From NCBI GenBank assembly GCA_019722365.1, contig JADFUC010001285.1, positions 620,001 through 684,000 on the forward strand: a stretch of 64,000 nucleotides of DNA, read 5' to 3'. Positions 47,149 to 59,567 of the stretch are shown piece by piece (position 1 is the stretch's first letter; every line of letters begins with the position of its first letter). A program made the translations under genes and the position numbers. A model generated the notes under the pieces. It was not told where the DNA came from. It made no database searches and worked only from the letters and a program-made list of their open reading frames with translations. Origin of the DNA: Lithospermum erythrorhizon (taxonomy: Eukaryota; Streptophyta; Magnoliopsida; Boraginales; Boraginaceae).

Positions 47149-50100
47149 TCAGCCACTCTCTAAATGAGGCTTTGATGATGACCCCATGAGAAGCAAACGG
47201 GACATGACATAAGCTAATAGTTCCTGGCGGTGGGAGAAGGTGAAGTCCAGGTGTGCATATTCGAACTCGTTATAAGATACCTCGACACCGGACTCCTTCA
47301 TAACTTGGTAATGCTTTCTCACCATGGATGGCCTGATAACTTTGTCCTTGTGCCCTGCAACCAGGTCCACCGGAATGTCAATAAACCCATAATATTCTCC
47401 CAAATCGAGGGGTTCGCGAGAGCCATACACTTCCATGTTGGCAGCTGCACTCCCATAGTCGAACATCATAAATTTCCGAGAGTGCTTCATCTGTGCGAGA
47501 TGAAGAGCCACACGGAACGATACACCTGGCATATCATTCATGTTGTAGTGGGGTATACCTATTACACCGACCCAGTTTGAGCTATCTCCTCCTACAACGT
47601 AACTCATGAGGGTTTGAACCAGTCCTCCCACAGCAGGCAAGTTATGAAAGTCCCTTGCCAACTTATTCAACAGCATCCGGAAGAAACGGGTAGGAATATA
47701 GAAAGCTGGAAATAGAGGTGCAACTAAAGGAGCAGAAAGCCTGAATATGAATCCGATGCTCGTGAAAACGAAGGTGGAATCCTGGTGGAAGCCAGCAGGT
47801 GACAATAATATCAGTCTAGATAACCTGTGGGGCTTTTCCTCAATCCGGCGTGTAATTATATACATCAGTATAGCAGCTCCACCTAAGCTGTGGCAGACTG
47901 CACAAAGTCTGTAAGGCTGTTCTTTGGGCTCTTCTTCTGCACTAGGTTGGTCAGCTTTCAGTTCAGAATTTTTTACTTCATGGATCTTCTCAATCATTGC
48001 TGGTATATCTTCCATCCCATGTTCATTAATGGAATAGGACCAGTACCTGTGGAAGGGCGATTTTAAAAGTATTGATGCAGCATAGCTAGCAACATTTCTA
48101 GAAGCCTGTATCATTGATAACACATCAAATCTAATTAACTTACTCCCGTGATGATATATTCTTATTCACATGCTCCCTGGAAATGAGTCCACGAAAATTC
48201 CCAAGGAAGACATCACAACCTGCCATCAAGAATGAAAGACGCACGTCAATTTTCTCTATTTGGATATAATTATCCAAGATAAAACATCACAGCCTGCCAT
48301 ATTTGGATAGAATTATCCAAGATATCATGTGTAGTAAGCCACATTCAGAAATACAACAAAGCCGAAACCAGATCAGACAAACCTTGATCAAAAGCAGCAA
48401 AGGCGGGAGAACCAACAACTCCATTGGATACCCAACTGTAAAACAGCTAAATTATTAGGATATAGTGCCACGAAAAGAACACAAAAATAAGACACTAACT
48501 AAATAAATTTAAAGAATACATGAATTAGGCAAATGTTCATCAACTTATGGGCGTGAAGCCACGCCAATAACAATCAAGGTTTCTTTACATAGTAATCATT
48601 TGGGACATATATCCAGGTGTAACTAAATATGCACATGCCCATATGTGAGGTATAAGTTCCATCATTATATGGCTTATTGTGCTAGTACACTTCCAAATCA
48701 CTTGCTAGACAATTAAATTGGTTGATGGTTTCCTAATGTCCACATTATCTCTACTTCAGCACATCAGAAACTGTTGGGTGCTCTCAAAAAGTGGCAACAC
48801 TATAAGCTACTAATAACTTCAATTCAATCCATCAATAGACAGGCCCAGCTACAACTCAACATTTTCCATGCAACAGTTAGCTAAACTTATCCTAGGTATA
48901 CTGACAGTTTGAAGATGTCTAATCTCTCTCTGCTTGGTCTCTCAAATTATGACATCCATTGAAAATATAATGCCTATATAATGTTAACATTAAATGGTAG
49001 AAGGAAGAAACAATCTGACTCCCTTAATAGATTTGACCTCGGCCTCCAAACAGAGGAAAAGAAAGGTAAATATATATCAATTTGGGAATAATCATGTGGA
49101 AATAGGTGCTGACAGGAAAACGCATAACTTAATCAACTCATCTAGATAACTATAACAAGGTTGGAAACAACTTCTGAACAAAACTGAAGAAGAAGAACTA
49201 AAGAAAAATGGTTTTCATGAATTTCATCCACAGATAGTTAGAATCACGCCTTGGTATCCGTTCCAAAAGTAGAACATATCCATCAGATGTTACAACTCGA
49301 ATAGCTTCATATGGAATTTACATGGGTGACTAACACCTTAAAGAGCCAAAAACACAGAAACCGAACTACCTAAGATGGTATGTATATGGTAACAATAAAT
49401 GTGACTTAATACTCGAGTGTTATGTCTATGCATGCATATATTAGCAAATAAGCAGTTGGCGCACTTAAAAAAAAGTTTCATTACGACCTAGTAAAGTTTT
49501 AGCAGGAAATTAAAAATATACAAATCTAAATTTTCGAATTACCTTTTACCCAAGCTTCAGGAAGACATCTGACAAGTCCCGAAAGCATCAGTGTTGAGAG
49601 AATGATAAACAGTCGTCTTCCTTTCTTGGGGAGTAGGATCACTACTTGAAAGGGTAACTGTCGGGATAGAAGCAATTGAAACATCACCAGAACACTCTTC
49701 ATGGTCATCAGGGTGAGAAAACAACCACTTTAACACTTTCCCATAGTCCCAAAAACCAATGTTTCCTAGGAATATCAAATGTGATCTAAACTAAAACTCA
49801 ATCACATGTGAAGTTCCTCCTTCAAAATATTAAATTCGTGAGGGAGATATCACCATAAAATAAATAATATAAGTGAGTTTCAGCATTATTTACACCAGAT
49901 ATAGTTTCAGATAATAACGAGAAGCAAATACTCAAAACATATTGTCGGGTTGTTATAAACTCAGGGAAACAAATAAGTGAGATATGGTAGAGTTGTTTAA
50001 AATCCAAATAAAAAGACAATAATTGAAACCTCAAGGACACCACGTCGTCGATCAGTTGCAAGTTGAACAACGTCATCTTTGGGAGTCTGAAGCCTCTTAG

Positions 50101-51887
50101 ATGAACCTCGACCTGGAATCGCTTTGTACCACCGAACTTAGTTGTTCTGGCGTCACGAAAGCAAAAGTATACAATAAAATTGGTATTCCCAAGAAGAATG
50201 TCACTGGAAACAATATCCACGAAATGACACCAGCCCACTAAGCTCAAACCTGGAGTTGCAGGTCCTGGGAGCCTGTGAGACACGGAGACAAAGGATAAAT
50301 ATCATCTTCTTTCTAGAAGATTAAGGCAATCAAAATTTTAGCAGCCAGAATACCAATGTAGAGAACACGTAGAACATTAAGAAATCACTCTTTTCATAAA
50401 TATTAGTGCCACTACAGATGTGGTGTTTCTTTTTTTGGAGGAGGAGGCGGCGGGAGAGAGAGGGGGTTTCATTACAGAGACTAACAACCAGTAACCAGAA
50501 TATATGTAAAGAACGCCCGAACAACCATTTAACTTAAGAACATCTTTCACTAAAAAAAACCAGTGAAAACATCAAACTGGTACATAGAACATTGATAACT
50601 TCCATGTAACCCCTGCTGGTTTTACAATTAGATACCAGCAAGATTTTTTCCATTGGTCAAATTTGAAGTCAAATATCATTAAACATAAAGTGACTGCCAA
50701 TGCATAAAATGGAATTTCTTCCTTTTGCAACTCAGATACGCGTGTAGTGACAACAAAGAATACTGATATCTAGTATTACATGAAAAGTATTGGAAAACAA
50801 GTGGAAGTTTGTAGAGCTAGGTTACCATATGATTAAGCTTTGCCGAATTCTAACAACAATGTTAAGTGTAACAAATTAAAGAAAGTTGAAGATCATGGTG
50901 AAAGCTTCAAATCTTACTCTTCCATCCAACGTGGAAGACGTGGTCCGCGAAAACTTGGCCTGAGCTCCCACCCATGAATACCTTCAAGAATAGAGGACTT
51001 CCCAGGCAATATAGACAATAGTAGTGCAGAGAATCCATTAATAAACCTCACAATGTTGTTAAGTGACTCATAAGTAAGTGTCTTCACAGACCTGGAAGAT
51101 TATAGATAAAGGAACAAAAGAATAACTACCAATTAATTGGATTAAAGATTAATGTAACAGTGAAAAGAAGTCAGACAACTGTTGAGGATTAAAAATAACT
51201 AAGTGCTCACTTGTGAGGCATTGAGGCAACCAATGCAATCGGGATTAGGAAAATTTCAAACATTTTCGATAAGATTATGTAAGCTATAAGTTCAACAGAG
51301 GAACAAATCAGGGTACCAGTTCTATTACATTAATTGATATAAACTACGAGATAGGATTAAAAACAAGCTCATAACACACAACACCCATCAGATCACATAC
51401 CTAACCAAGGATTTGAAATAACCGGTTTTCACCAAAATTACCTTAACGATGCATTAAGAAAATACAGCCACATCGACCCTTTAAATACCTAACCAACTTT
51501 GAAATTCTACCTGAGGATCTTAAATTCTTAGCTCCCAAAACCATCCAAATAGGTCCTAAACAGTTGGAGCTTCGCCAGTGATCTTATTATCTCAAATTCT
51601 CAATCTTCCCTATTATGTCCGCATTCTTACTGACGAACTCTCTGTTCGCCTTTTGTGATCAGACTAATCTACAATACAATCTAAGTAACACTCTCCCCCA
51701 TCACATAGAAATATCCTCTTAAGAATATAACCTGACAAATCAAAATCATTCCTTTTAAGCTCAATTACTACTTCTCGTAATTTCATCTGAACCCCACCCT
51801 TCCCAAGAAATATACCACAAGCAAAAACATAGATCTTAAAAATTGGAAGCAAGCAAATTAAGTTGAACAAACAATCCATTTATGCAC

Positions 51888-52295
51888 AACATATCAAATA
51901 TCAATACAAACAATGATCCACAAGAAGCTTAGAAGTAACAAAATAGCTCCAAACAAAGCTGGAACCAAAGTCGATTTCAATAAACTTTACCCAACCCAAC
52001 AAAACCAAATCACATATCAATAGAAACAATGATTCACAAGCAGCTTAGTAGTAACAAAATAGCTCCAAATAAAGCTGAAACCAAAGTCAACTATAACACA
52101 CTTAGCTCAAACCAACAAAACCAAATCAAATATCAATACAAACAATGATCATCAAGAAGCTCATCAGTAACAAAAGTAACTCCAAACAAAGCCAATTTCA
52201 ATACACTTAACTCAAACCAACAAAACCAAATCAAATATCAATACAAACAATGATCCTCGAGAAGCTCAGAACTTAAACAGCTCCAGAAGAAACAC
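51888..52295. repeat. ~120-bp tandem repeat, about 3.5 units, in lipase intron 1
   Basis: Units begin near 51893, 52012, 52131 and 52227 with 'ATATCAATACAAACAATGAT' or a close variant, followed by 'AACAAAATAGCTCCAAA' and 'AACCAACAAAACCAAATCA'. The tract lies between lipase exons 1 and 2. Confidence 0.85.
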
Positions 52296-52309
52296 ATAAA
52301 GATAACATA

Positions 52310-52380
52310 ACCAAACTAAACCAAGTCTTATCCCACTAACTGGGGTCGGCTATATGAATACAACGTCTCGTGTTAAGTAA
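52310..52380. mobile_element. SINE-like fragment
   Basis: Contains CCAAGTCTTATCCCACTAAC followed by TGGGGTCGGCTATATGAAT, a sequence typical of a widespread plant SINE family. It is only a fragment, within lipase intron 1. Confidence 0.5.
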
Positions 52381-52639
52381 TTTCATGTATGAATCAATGA
52401 ACTCTAGGTAATTTGATATAGTCGACAGATAAAGATAACATATACTAACAAATGAGACAAATAAATGGGACATACTCTTTGGTAACAGCAAGAACGTTGT
52501 CAACTATCCTTTGCATCTGTATATCAAACACTCACTAATCACTATTTCACTTTTTCTGTCAATTTTTTCAAGATTTATTATTATATTCCTCTGCAACTAC
52601 TATGCTTGATATTTGAATCAATAAATCAACACATAAAAA

Positions 52640-53345
52640 TAAAACAAACCCAAAATCAAAAATCAATTCTTTTTCCTTATTTTTGGGCAAACAAACAAGT
52701 TTATTGTCCTTAAATGAATACCCAAAAATAAAAATCCCTCCTTTTTACTTCTTTTTTTGATAAGCAACCAAATTATTTTGCTTAAATCAAACCCAACATT
52801 AAAAATCACTCCTTTTTTTATTCTTTTTGCATAATCAAACAACTATATGTGTTTAAATGAATACCCAAAATAAAAAATCACTCCTTTTTATTCTTTTTGC
52901 ATGATCAAACAAATTTTTTGTGTTTAAAATGAATTCAAACCAAAATCACTTGCCTTTGCTTTATATAATCAAACAATTTTTTTGTTTAAATGAATACCCA
53001 AAACCAAAAATTACTCTTTTTTGCTTCTTTTTAAATAATCAAACAATTTTTTTGTGTTTAAATGAATACCCAAAACCAAAACCCACTCTTTTTTGCTTCT
53101 TTTTTTATATAATCAAACAATTTTTTTTGTTTAAATGAATACCCAAAACCAAAAATCACTCCTTTTTTGCTTCTTTTTTATATAATCAAACAAATTTCTT
53201 GTGTTTAAATGAATTTTCAATTAAAAATCCCTTCTTTTTTTGCTTCTTTTTTTGTAATCAATCAAACAAATTTCATGAAACTTTAATGAAGTTTCAGAAA
53301 TAAAATTCCCTCCAATTTGCTTCTTTTTCAATAAAAACAAACAAT
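52640..53345. repeat. ~72-bp minisatellite, about ten units
   Basis: Units of the form TTTAAATGAATACCCAAAA, then CCAAAAATCACTCCTTTTTT, then GCTTCTTTTTATATAATC and AAACAATTTTTTTGTG. They recur near 52640, 52711, 52781, 52853, 52921, 52984, 53056, 53130, 53204 and 53283. The array starts about 120 bp upstream of the lipase-gene ATG, so it occupies its promoter or leader region. Confidence 0.9.
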
Positions 53346-53624
53346 ATTTTTTGGGTTTTTTTTTTTTTTTTTTGTAATAGAAATAACCAATATGAAAAAT
53401 ATAGTTGCAATTTTTTTCTAGAAAAATATTGTTTAAGATTGAGATAAATCCGGAAAATTGGATTTTGTTTTCCTCCTATTTTGGTCTACAAACAGTAAAC
53501 GATCTCGATTCTTGACGTATAATTTGGTTTTTCTCGCTTTCATAAAAAATGGACTGTACCACGCTGCTTTTAAAGGTTTACGCAAGATGTGATATTAAGG
53601 TCTTACCACCCCATTAACTATTTC

Positions 53625-55152
53625 CTACCACCCTCCTAAACTATTTTAAAGGCCTAAAGACTGATCCCATACACCTAATTTTCATTAGTGAAAATGACTT
53701 ATATATTACCTTTTAAAATACAAATTAAATCACGGCTATTTTGTCTCTAACACTAAAAGTGATTCAAACCCCTTTCTTCCTCTAATACACCCTACCCCAC
53801 CCCCATCCCTACTCCCCACCATACTCCTCCATCTCCACAACCCCCACCTCAACCACCACCATCACCTCACAAATTCCCACCGCCTCTCTCACCCTTACCA
53901 AACACCATCTCCACTAAATTCACCCCATCAGAATCATCTTGCACTATTCCTCATAAGTGGTTAATTTTATTGTGTGGTCTGAACTCAGAAGGTACAAAGT
54001 ACAAACATAAAGTGACTTTTACCACTTGTGGCTGGAGCATTGGATGACTTCCTCAAATAATGAGTTTACCTGTTTAGTTGCAACATTTACCATGGACATG
54101 TCAATTAGTCGACCCCGACTGGCCGATTCATACTTGTGCTGGGATAATGGTGCTTGGTAGGATTGCGTATGTTATTGCCACTTCAGCTCGCTTCTCAACC
54201 TCGGGCCTTCTTAGTGCTCCATGCACCCGGTTTGCCCCTCTACCGCTTGCTCATCATATATCCAATTTCAGATTTGCGCCAAATAATATTTTGAGACCTT
54301 CCTCATCACTGCAAGATTTTTCTGCATATCGGCGACTGAGCTCTGTAGAAAGTGATGTTAACTCTGAATTCTTGAGGAAGGCAAATGTTGAACAGCAACC
54401 TTTTTTGCAGAGAGAAATGTCAAATAAGTTTTTCCAAAGAAAAGTTCACCTAAACCAAACAAAGAAAATGGATGCGTGTCATTCCTATTATATTTTGTTT
54501 AATTTGGTTGCCGCCTCTTTATGTATATAAAGTGCAGCTATCCATTTTAGTCGTCCAAAGAGATCCCAAAATATTATGTTATCCTTGATCAGTGGCAGTA
54601 CTGAACACACAGTATATCAAGCTTCAAGAAATCACCGAAAGACAAATGCCTTCCAATTTCAAAGAAAATCATTTCCGTAACTCGAGAGTAAGTCCATGGC
54701 AAAAAGTGGTCGGGCTTATAATCGAACGGAGACAAACCCGGCTTTGATGTTTTACAATATATCCGCATAAGAGGAGCAATAAAAACCACCGGCAAATGTT
54801 AAGCCGATTCCTCAAATTGGTAACGATCGCATGAGTGTTACAGCCTTGTCCAGAAAGAAGCCTGGGGCGGACTTTGGAGATGGTGTTTGCAGGCGGTATA
54901 ACAAATGAATGCTGGCGGTGAGAACGGCATGGCCATGAGGACGTTAAGATGAGGAAGTACGCGGTAGGGATTAAAGCGGGGTGCGCGATAAGTGCCGATA
55001 CTTTAGCGTTAGTGGGACAAACATTTTACCGTGGACTTAATGTGTATTTTAAGGGTAATATACCACTTTTCCACTAACGAAATTGTGCCGCATGCAGAGT
55101 CGCAAGCCTGTGACACTAAAAAATTATGGGCTGGACCGAAATAGTTTAGGGG
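53625..55152. mobile_element. Pack-MULE-like element with ~110-bp terminal inverted repeats
   Basis: The left end (53625-53735) matches the reverse complement of the right end (55025-55152). Shared text is CCTAAACTATTT, ATTAGTG/GTTAGTG with GAAAA, TATATTACC, and TTAAAATACA.ATTAA. The interior includes a C-rich tract (53765-53925), a gene-like fragment on the plus strand (54078-54530) and an unidentified minus-strand tract. No transposase is seen, so it would be non-autonomous. Long inverted ends around host-gene-like sequence are the mark of Pack-MULEs; the flanking 9-bp duplication was not identified. Confidence 0.6.
54149..54530 (+). pseudogene. Captured gene fragment, N-terminal transit-peptide-like
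   Basis: From ATG 54149 the frame reads VLGRIAYVIATSARFSTSGL, then LSAPCTRFAPLPL and a Ser/Arg-rich stretch (YRRLSSVESDVNSEFLRK). This is rich in Ser, Arg and Ala and poor in acids at first, like a mitochondrial targeting presequence. The frame is open upstream to 54078. I do not recognise the parental gene. It ends in low-quality sequence, so it is probably the first exon of a captured gene and not a working gene. Confidence 0.45.
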
Positions 55153-55154
55153 CG

Positions 55155-57605
55155 CCTGCAGACTAAAAATAAGACAAGGCCACATGTACTAAAACCATAC
55201 AAGATGCGCCCAATGTACCACTGCCCTAAAAAATATACTTACTCCGTTTTTTTGGGTATATGGAGATGGAAATATGAATATTAATTAATAATTAGTCATT
55301 ATTTTAATAAATATAATTTTTTTGTTAATTTGTATTTAAAAATAGTTTCATATTATTATTTTATTATAATTTTAATATAGTGTTAAGAATAATTTTCTCG
55401 ACTCCAAACTATGAGGTTCCAACACCTATTGAGAATTATTCTTTTCTCAGAAAATAAGTGTGATCATCTAAATTAAAAACGATTTATTAACGAAGCCATG
55501 CAACTGTTCTAAAAAGAATAAAGCTTTCACAATTTTCAATATGATGTAAGATTATTAACCAATGAAAAATAAAACTAAGGAATGACGATAAGGAATTTTG
55601 TAAATTTAGATGCATAAAGTCAGACGAAAGTTGTTAATCACTTATTTCTTTAAACAATAATTTTTGGTAGACGATCAAATTTATTTTGAGTATTTATGGT
55701 ATTATTTACTTGAAGCACCTAACCTATACATTGCCATTTTAATTTATATATTCAAGTATTTGTAATACTCATGATTAATATTCTTGTTGGAGAATTATTA
55801 TTTAATACTTTCTTTGAAGCACCTAACTGTTACATTAGTTATAAATTTATTCGTTATTTATAATACTCATGGTTAATTTAAAAAAAATATTAATGGTCAA
55901 AATCCAAATCAATATTAAAAAAATATCAAATAAAAAAACGGAGGAAATACGTGTCAAAATATTTGATTGTTTGAACAATGAATCGATAATATTTCCCTTG
56001 TATATTTTTATCATTATGAGTTTAAATTCTTCTTATAAATTGCATAAAATCTTAATAAATATTTTGATTTAACCAATTAAGTATGTTACGTGAAAGCGGA
56101 TAACTTATTTTTGATGATCGACTTTATGATTTTGTATTCTAGTATGTCTAGTTTAAACCCATGTTAATGGAAATATTTTTAATGATGATCAACATTAAAA
56201 TGATAATATTGTTTTAAATTAATATTTTATTTGTCAATTTGGTTGATTAACCATTAAAATTAGTCTAGTAAAGTAATAAGCATTGTATATTTACTTGTAA
56301 ATGGCCAAAGATTCTAGATTCGACCTTACAATGACAACGGCCAAACTTTTAAAAAGAAAAAAAATTGTTTGTTAATTTCGGATATTATAATTAAATTGGA
56401 TATTATTTTTGAGAGAGTATTTGAATTTTATTTTATTTTTTGATAGTTAGATTAAAATAATTATCACGCTTCTTTTTCTTACATGAGAATTAAATTCAAT
56501 ACTTTAAGAATTTTTTTTTAAAATTAGAGATGAATTTCATATAAAAACGCACCTATAAATTAAGTTATGATATAATTTTATTCGATCTAAGGTTCATATA
56601 TACCACTAACTCAGACGATTTAGTAATACTTTAAGAATTGTTGGTTCAATCATTAGATGAATCGGTGTTCACTAAAATTTCTTTTAAATGTCGGTATTGT
56701 TTGAAGAAAAATAGGTGGTAGAGAATTATTGGTTGATGTGATTGGTGTCTTCAGAGGAAGACAAGTGCATCGATTTGGTGACGTGGAATGAGTGGTTTCA
56801 TACGTGTATATCAATATAGGTCTTCAATTGTTGTGGCTGTGGCAAACACAAAATAAAGTATATATACTCTCTCCGCTTTCAAAAATAAGTTGATCATCTA
56901 CTCAAAATTCTTATTTCAAAATAATTGATTGTTACTTTTCTCCAATGCAACTTTATGCATTAAAATTTACAAAATTTCTTATCATCATTCTTTATCTTTG
57001 CTTTTATTTAAGTAATAACTTATATTATATTTAAAATCATAAAATTTATTACTTTTTTTCATCGATTTCATAACTCCTTAATAAAAGTATTTTTACTGGG
57101 GATGCTTCACTTATTTTACAAACGAATGGAAAGAGATTTTATACTCTGAAGACACATTACTTTTTATTATTTCGACCAAAGAAAAATATGGTTTAAGGGT
57201 ATTACGAATATGTTTGTTTTTACATAAATGAAAATATGAAATTGAAATAGAATTGAAGAAAATTTTGGACGGAGAATTTATATATAGTTTCTTTCAATTT
57301 CATTTTAATTCGATATGAAAACAAATATACCCAACTCTAATATAATTGATGTTTACATATTGATGGTTGATGATATAGTTGTAAACGTGTAACTTGGTAC
57401 ATGTTAGCTAGTTGATTCAAAACCTAACTATTTCACCCGTCAACTGATAATCGAGTTGGGATTTAGTACGGAGTATTAAATATTGTTAATCATTTAGTTG
57501 TTGTAGCCGTAAAAGTACGATCATGGTTTTATACACATTTCATTTATGATGAATTGACAACATAATTCATTATTCAACTCGATAAAGTGTCTTTATTCCA
57601 ATAAT
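55155..57605. other. AT-rich intergenic stretch
   Basis: No gene supported. Short MITE-terminus-like strings are present (TACTCCGTTTTTTTGGG near 55243; ACTCTCTCCGCTTTC near 56870; TACGGAGTATTAAAT near 57467), consistent with old Stowaway/Tourist-type insertions whose partners are not identifiable by eye. Confidence 0.4.
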
Positions 57606-57612
57606 TATCAAA

Positions 57613-57684
57613 GTCGTTGTAGTATAGTGGTGAGTATTCCCGCCTGTCACGCGGGTGACCCGGGTTCGATCCCCGGCAACGGCG
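57613..57684 (+). tRNA. tRNA-Asp (anticodon GTC)
   Basis: A 72-nt cloverleaf. The acceptor stem GTCGTTG pairs with CAACGGC, plus discriminator G. The D arm holds TAGTATAGTGG (A box). The anticodon arm is CCCGC-CTGTCAC-GCGGG with GTC at 57646-57648. The T arm CCGGG-TTCGATC-CCCGG supplies the B box. There is no encoded CCA and no intron, as expected for a nuclear eukaryotic tRNA-Asp. A CAA trinucleotide just upstream and TTTTTT at 57691-57696 are the usual plant Pol III start context and terminator. Confidence 0.98.
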
Positions 57685-59540
57685 TACATATTTTTTGGCT
57701 GCTGAAGTGAAGACATAATAGTTGAGCTGCATCTCCTTCATGTTTTTGAAGAGGATATTTCATTCTTGTGATGTCAATTTACAATGTTGGCATTATCAAT
57801 TTAAGCAAAATTTACTGCTAGCATATTTGTTTTGGCTAAGTATTCTGATTTTGTTTGTTGAGCAATTTGAGCTAAATAATATGGTTCCCTGTGAATTGCC
57901 TACATATCATATATTTAATCAGAAATAATATTTGAGCCTGCACGACATAATATTAGCATAATAAACCTTTGAGGTCACATTCATATCCCACATGCGATGG
58001 GCTTCCAAGAGGCCATTTACCATCTATACAAATCTGACATTAACTGCTGAAAATTACTTACTGACGGGTCAATGGGTGATCAACAAGGTCTATGGCCTAG
58101 GGTAGTGACCTCCATTGCACTTTGAAGGGGTGGGTAAGCCTTTACGGCTTTGTTCAACGCCATAATTTCATGGCAGTGTCAAGGCTCGCTGCCGCCCCCA
58201 ACCAATTCCGCGTATTAATTTTATATTGTTTGCACATTAACAAATCTTTACTAGAGGAAATGAAAACTGAAATCTGTCTTCCTAATTTGTAAATTCATAG
58301 CTCCTAACCTTCGAAGTGTAACATAATATGAGAATGAATCCTATGTTCTAATTTCCACCCTTGGAAAAAAAATGAGTCTAAGTTTACATACTTTCTGATT
58401 GTCTAAAAGACAACTTAATGAATGAAAATTTGATTGAACCGATTAATTGTTCTTTCGATATCGAGCCACAGCCACTAATGATATAAGATTTACTATCCAC
58501 TCCGAACTGTGTCCTTCCGAGTAACTAATTGTTCTATAGTTATGTCATGTGGTGCATAAATGTTCAACCTTGTGCAGATCTTATTAGACATATATGAGAG
58601 TGTCATGTTACGGAAATATACTCATTGAAAGGATGGCCTTTAATTGCTTTCAAGAATGATATGATTTTGAAAGTAAACTAGAGATGTTCATAATTAAAGT
58701 TACAGATAAGTTTCTAAATTGCATTGAAGTTCAGATAACTAAAAAAGAGTGTAGGAGTTTCGCATTACGAAGGTAGTGAAAAAGAAAATTTATTTAACTT
58801 TAGGCGTCGTGTTATTGTCGTTTCTGGTACATTTTTCTGAACTAATAATCGCTCGTTTTAAGCTTAAGCCCCCATAGGTTTATTGTCCTCTCTTGATGTT
58901 TATGGAAAAAGAAAACCTTAATGTGCAGATTAACTGAAGTAACTTAATTGTGCAGTGTGTCCTTCAAGGTATTTGACCTAAGTTTGTTTCATTGATTATT
59001 TTTCTGATTAGATAGGAATTTTCAGCTGTTAGTAGTACTTTATTCATTTTTTCTGTTAACCAAATTGACCAATATGGCAATATGTATTTCCTGTCTGAAT
59101 TGGTATGCAATGTCTAAGCTTATAAGTTTAGCAATATGAGGACAAGAAAATTCTGAGCCCTACTCATCTCCCACACAGAAATATTACATGAAAGTGTTCA
59201 CTGAGCTTCTATACAAATTTAGATATTAGAACAACTAAAAATTCACTGGATTTGGGCTCCAGGAGATCATGAAGGTCCATGTCCTATGGCAGTGGCCTCC
59301 ATTGCACTTCGGAGGGGTGCTGCCTTATGGTCTCCTGCCGATGTTCAACGCGCCATAATTTCATACGTGCTCATGCTTATGCTGGCCCCTAACCAATATC
59401 AGTTCTAGCCTTTAGATTATATTTAGTTGCTAAGGCAGTGATCAAGAAGAGGTGTATGTGGCCTAGGGGCCTGGGGCAGCAACTCTATTGAGATTGAGAG
59501 GTGCTTCGCTTTGGTCTCAAATATGCAGCCGACGTCATTC
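57640..59540 (+). repeat. Segmental duplication, copy A (contains the intact tRNA)
   Basis: Collinear with 61322-62835. Shared landmarks are the tRNA 3' half, 'TTGAAGAGGATATTTCATTC', 'TGCTAGCATATTTGTTTTGG', 'GAATGAATCCTATGTT', 'CTAATAATC.CGCGTTTTAAGC', 'CCAATATGGCAATATG' and 'GAGATTGAGAGG.GC'. About 350 bases of copy A (58450-58800) are absent from copy B; B has about 60-100 extra bases near 62650-62760. Confidence 0.88.
57691..57696 (+). terminator. Pol III oligo-T terminator
   Basis: A run of six T seven bases after the tRNA 3' end. Runs of four or more T terminate RNA polymerase III. Confidence 0.85.
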
Positions 59541-59567
59541 AGTTTTGAAACCGTAACTTTATACGAT

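Larger units (their letters stand above)
47149..52516 (-). pseudogene. Degenerate alpha/beta-hydrolase (acid-lipase-like) gene with intact last exon
   Basis: It resembles the roughly 700-residue plant alpha/beta-hydrolases related to lysosomal acid lipase. Recognised exons: 52516-52476 (MQRIVDNVLAVTK), 51091-50918 (SVKTLTYESLNNIV...PRLPRWME), about 50130-50035 (SSKRLQTPKDD..TDRRRGVLE), about 49760-49550 (VLKWLFSHPDD..FGTCQ), about 49310-49240 (PYEAIRVVTSDGYVLLLERI), 48435-48383 (WVSNGVVGSPAFAAFDQG), 48219-48144 (DVFLGNFRGLISRE) and 48046-47149. The last exon keeps the catalytic set: nucleophile elbow CHSLGGAA, Asp in GHKDKVI, His in YAHLDF. Damage: no exon for the hydrophobic N-terminal segment, none for the segment between RIPRRD and WVSNG, a 1-nt loss giving TGA after GTCQ, and no usable splice sites around the PYEAIRVV exon. 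A truncated product from the last exons cannot be excluded; local assembly error is the alternative. Confidence 0.75.

Noticed and set aside
48047..48123. N-terminal MLSMIQASRN extension of the lipase last-exon ORF
   Set aside because: It is intron sequence: a CACAG acceptor at 48047-48048 joins in phase to the preceding exon ending in SSRE.
54589..54795. 68-codon minus-strand ORF (PFDYKPDHFLPWTYSRV...)
   Set aside because: It reads like coding sequence, but I could not link it to splice sites or a family; left as an unidentified part of the Pack-MULE-like interior.
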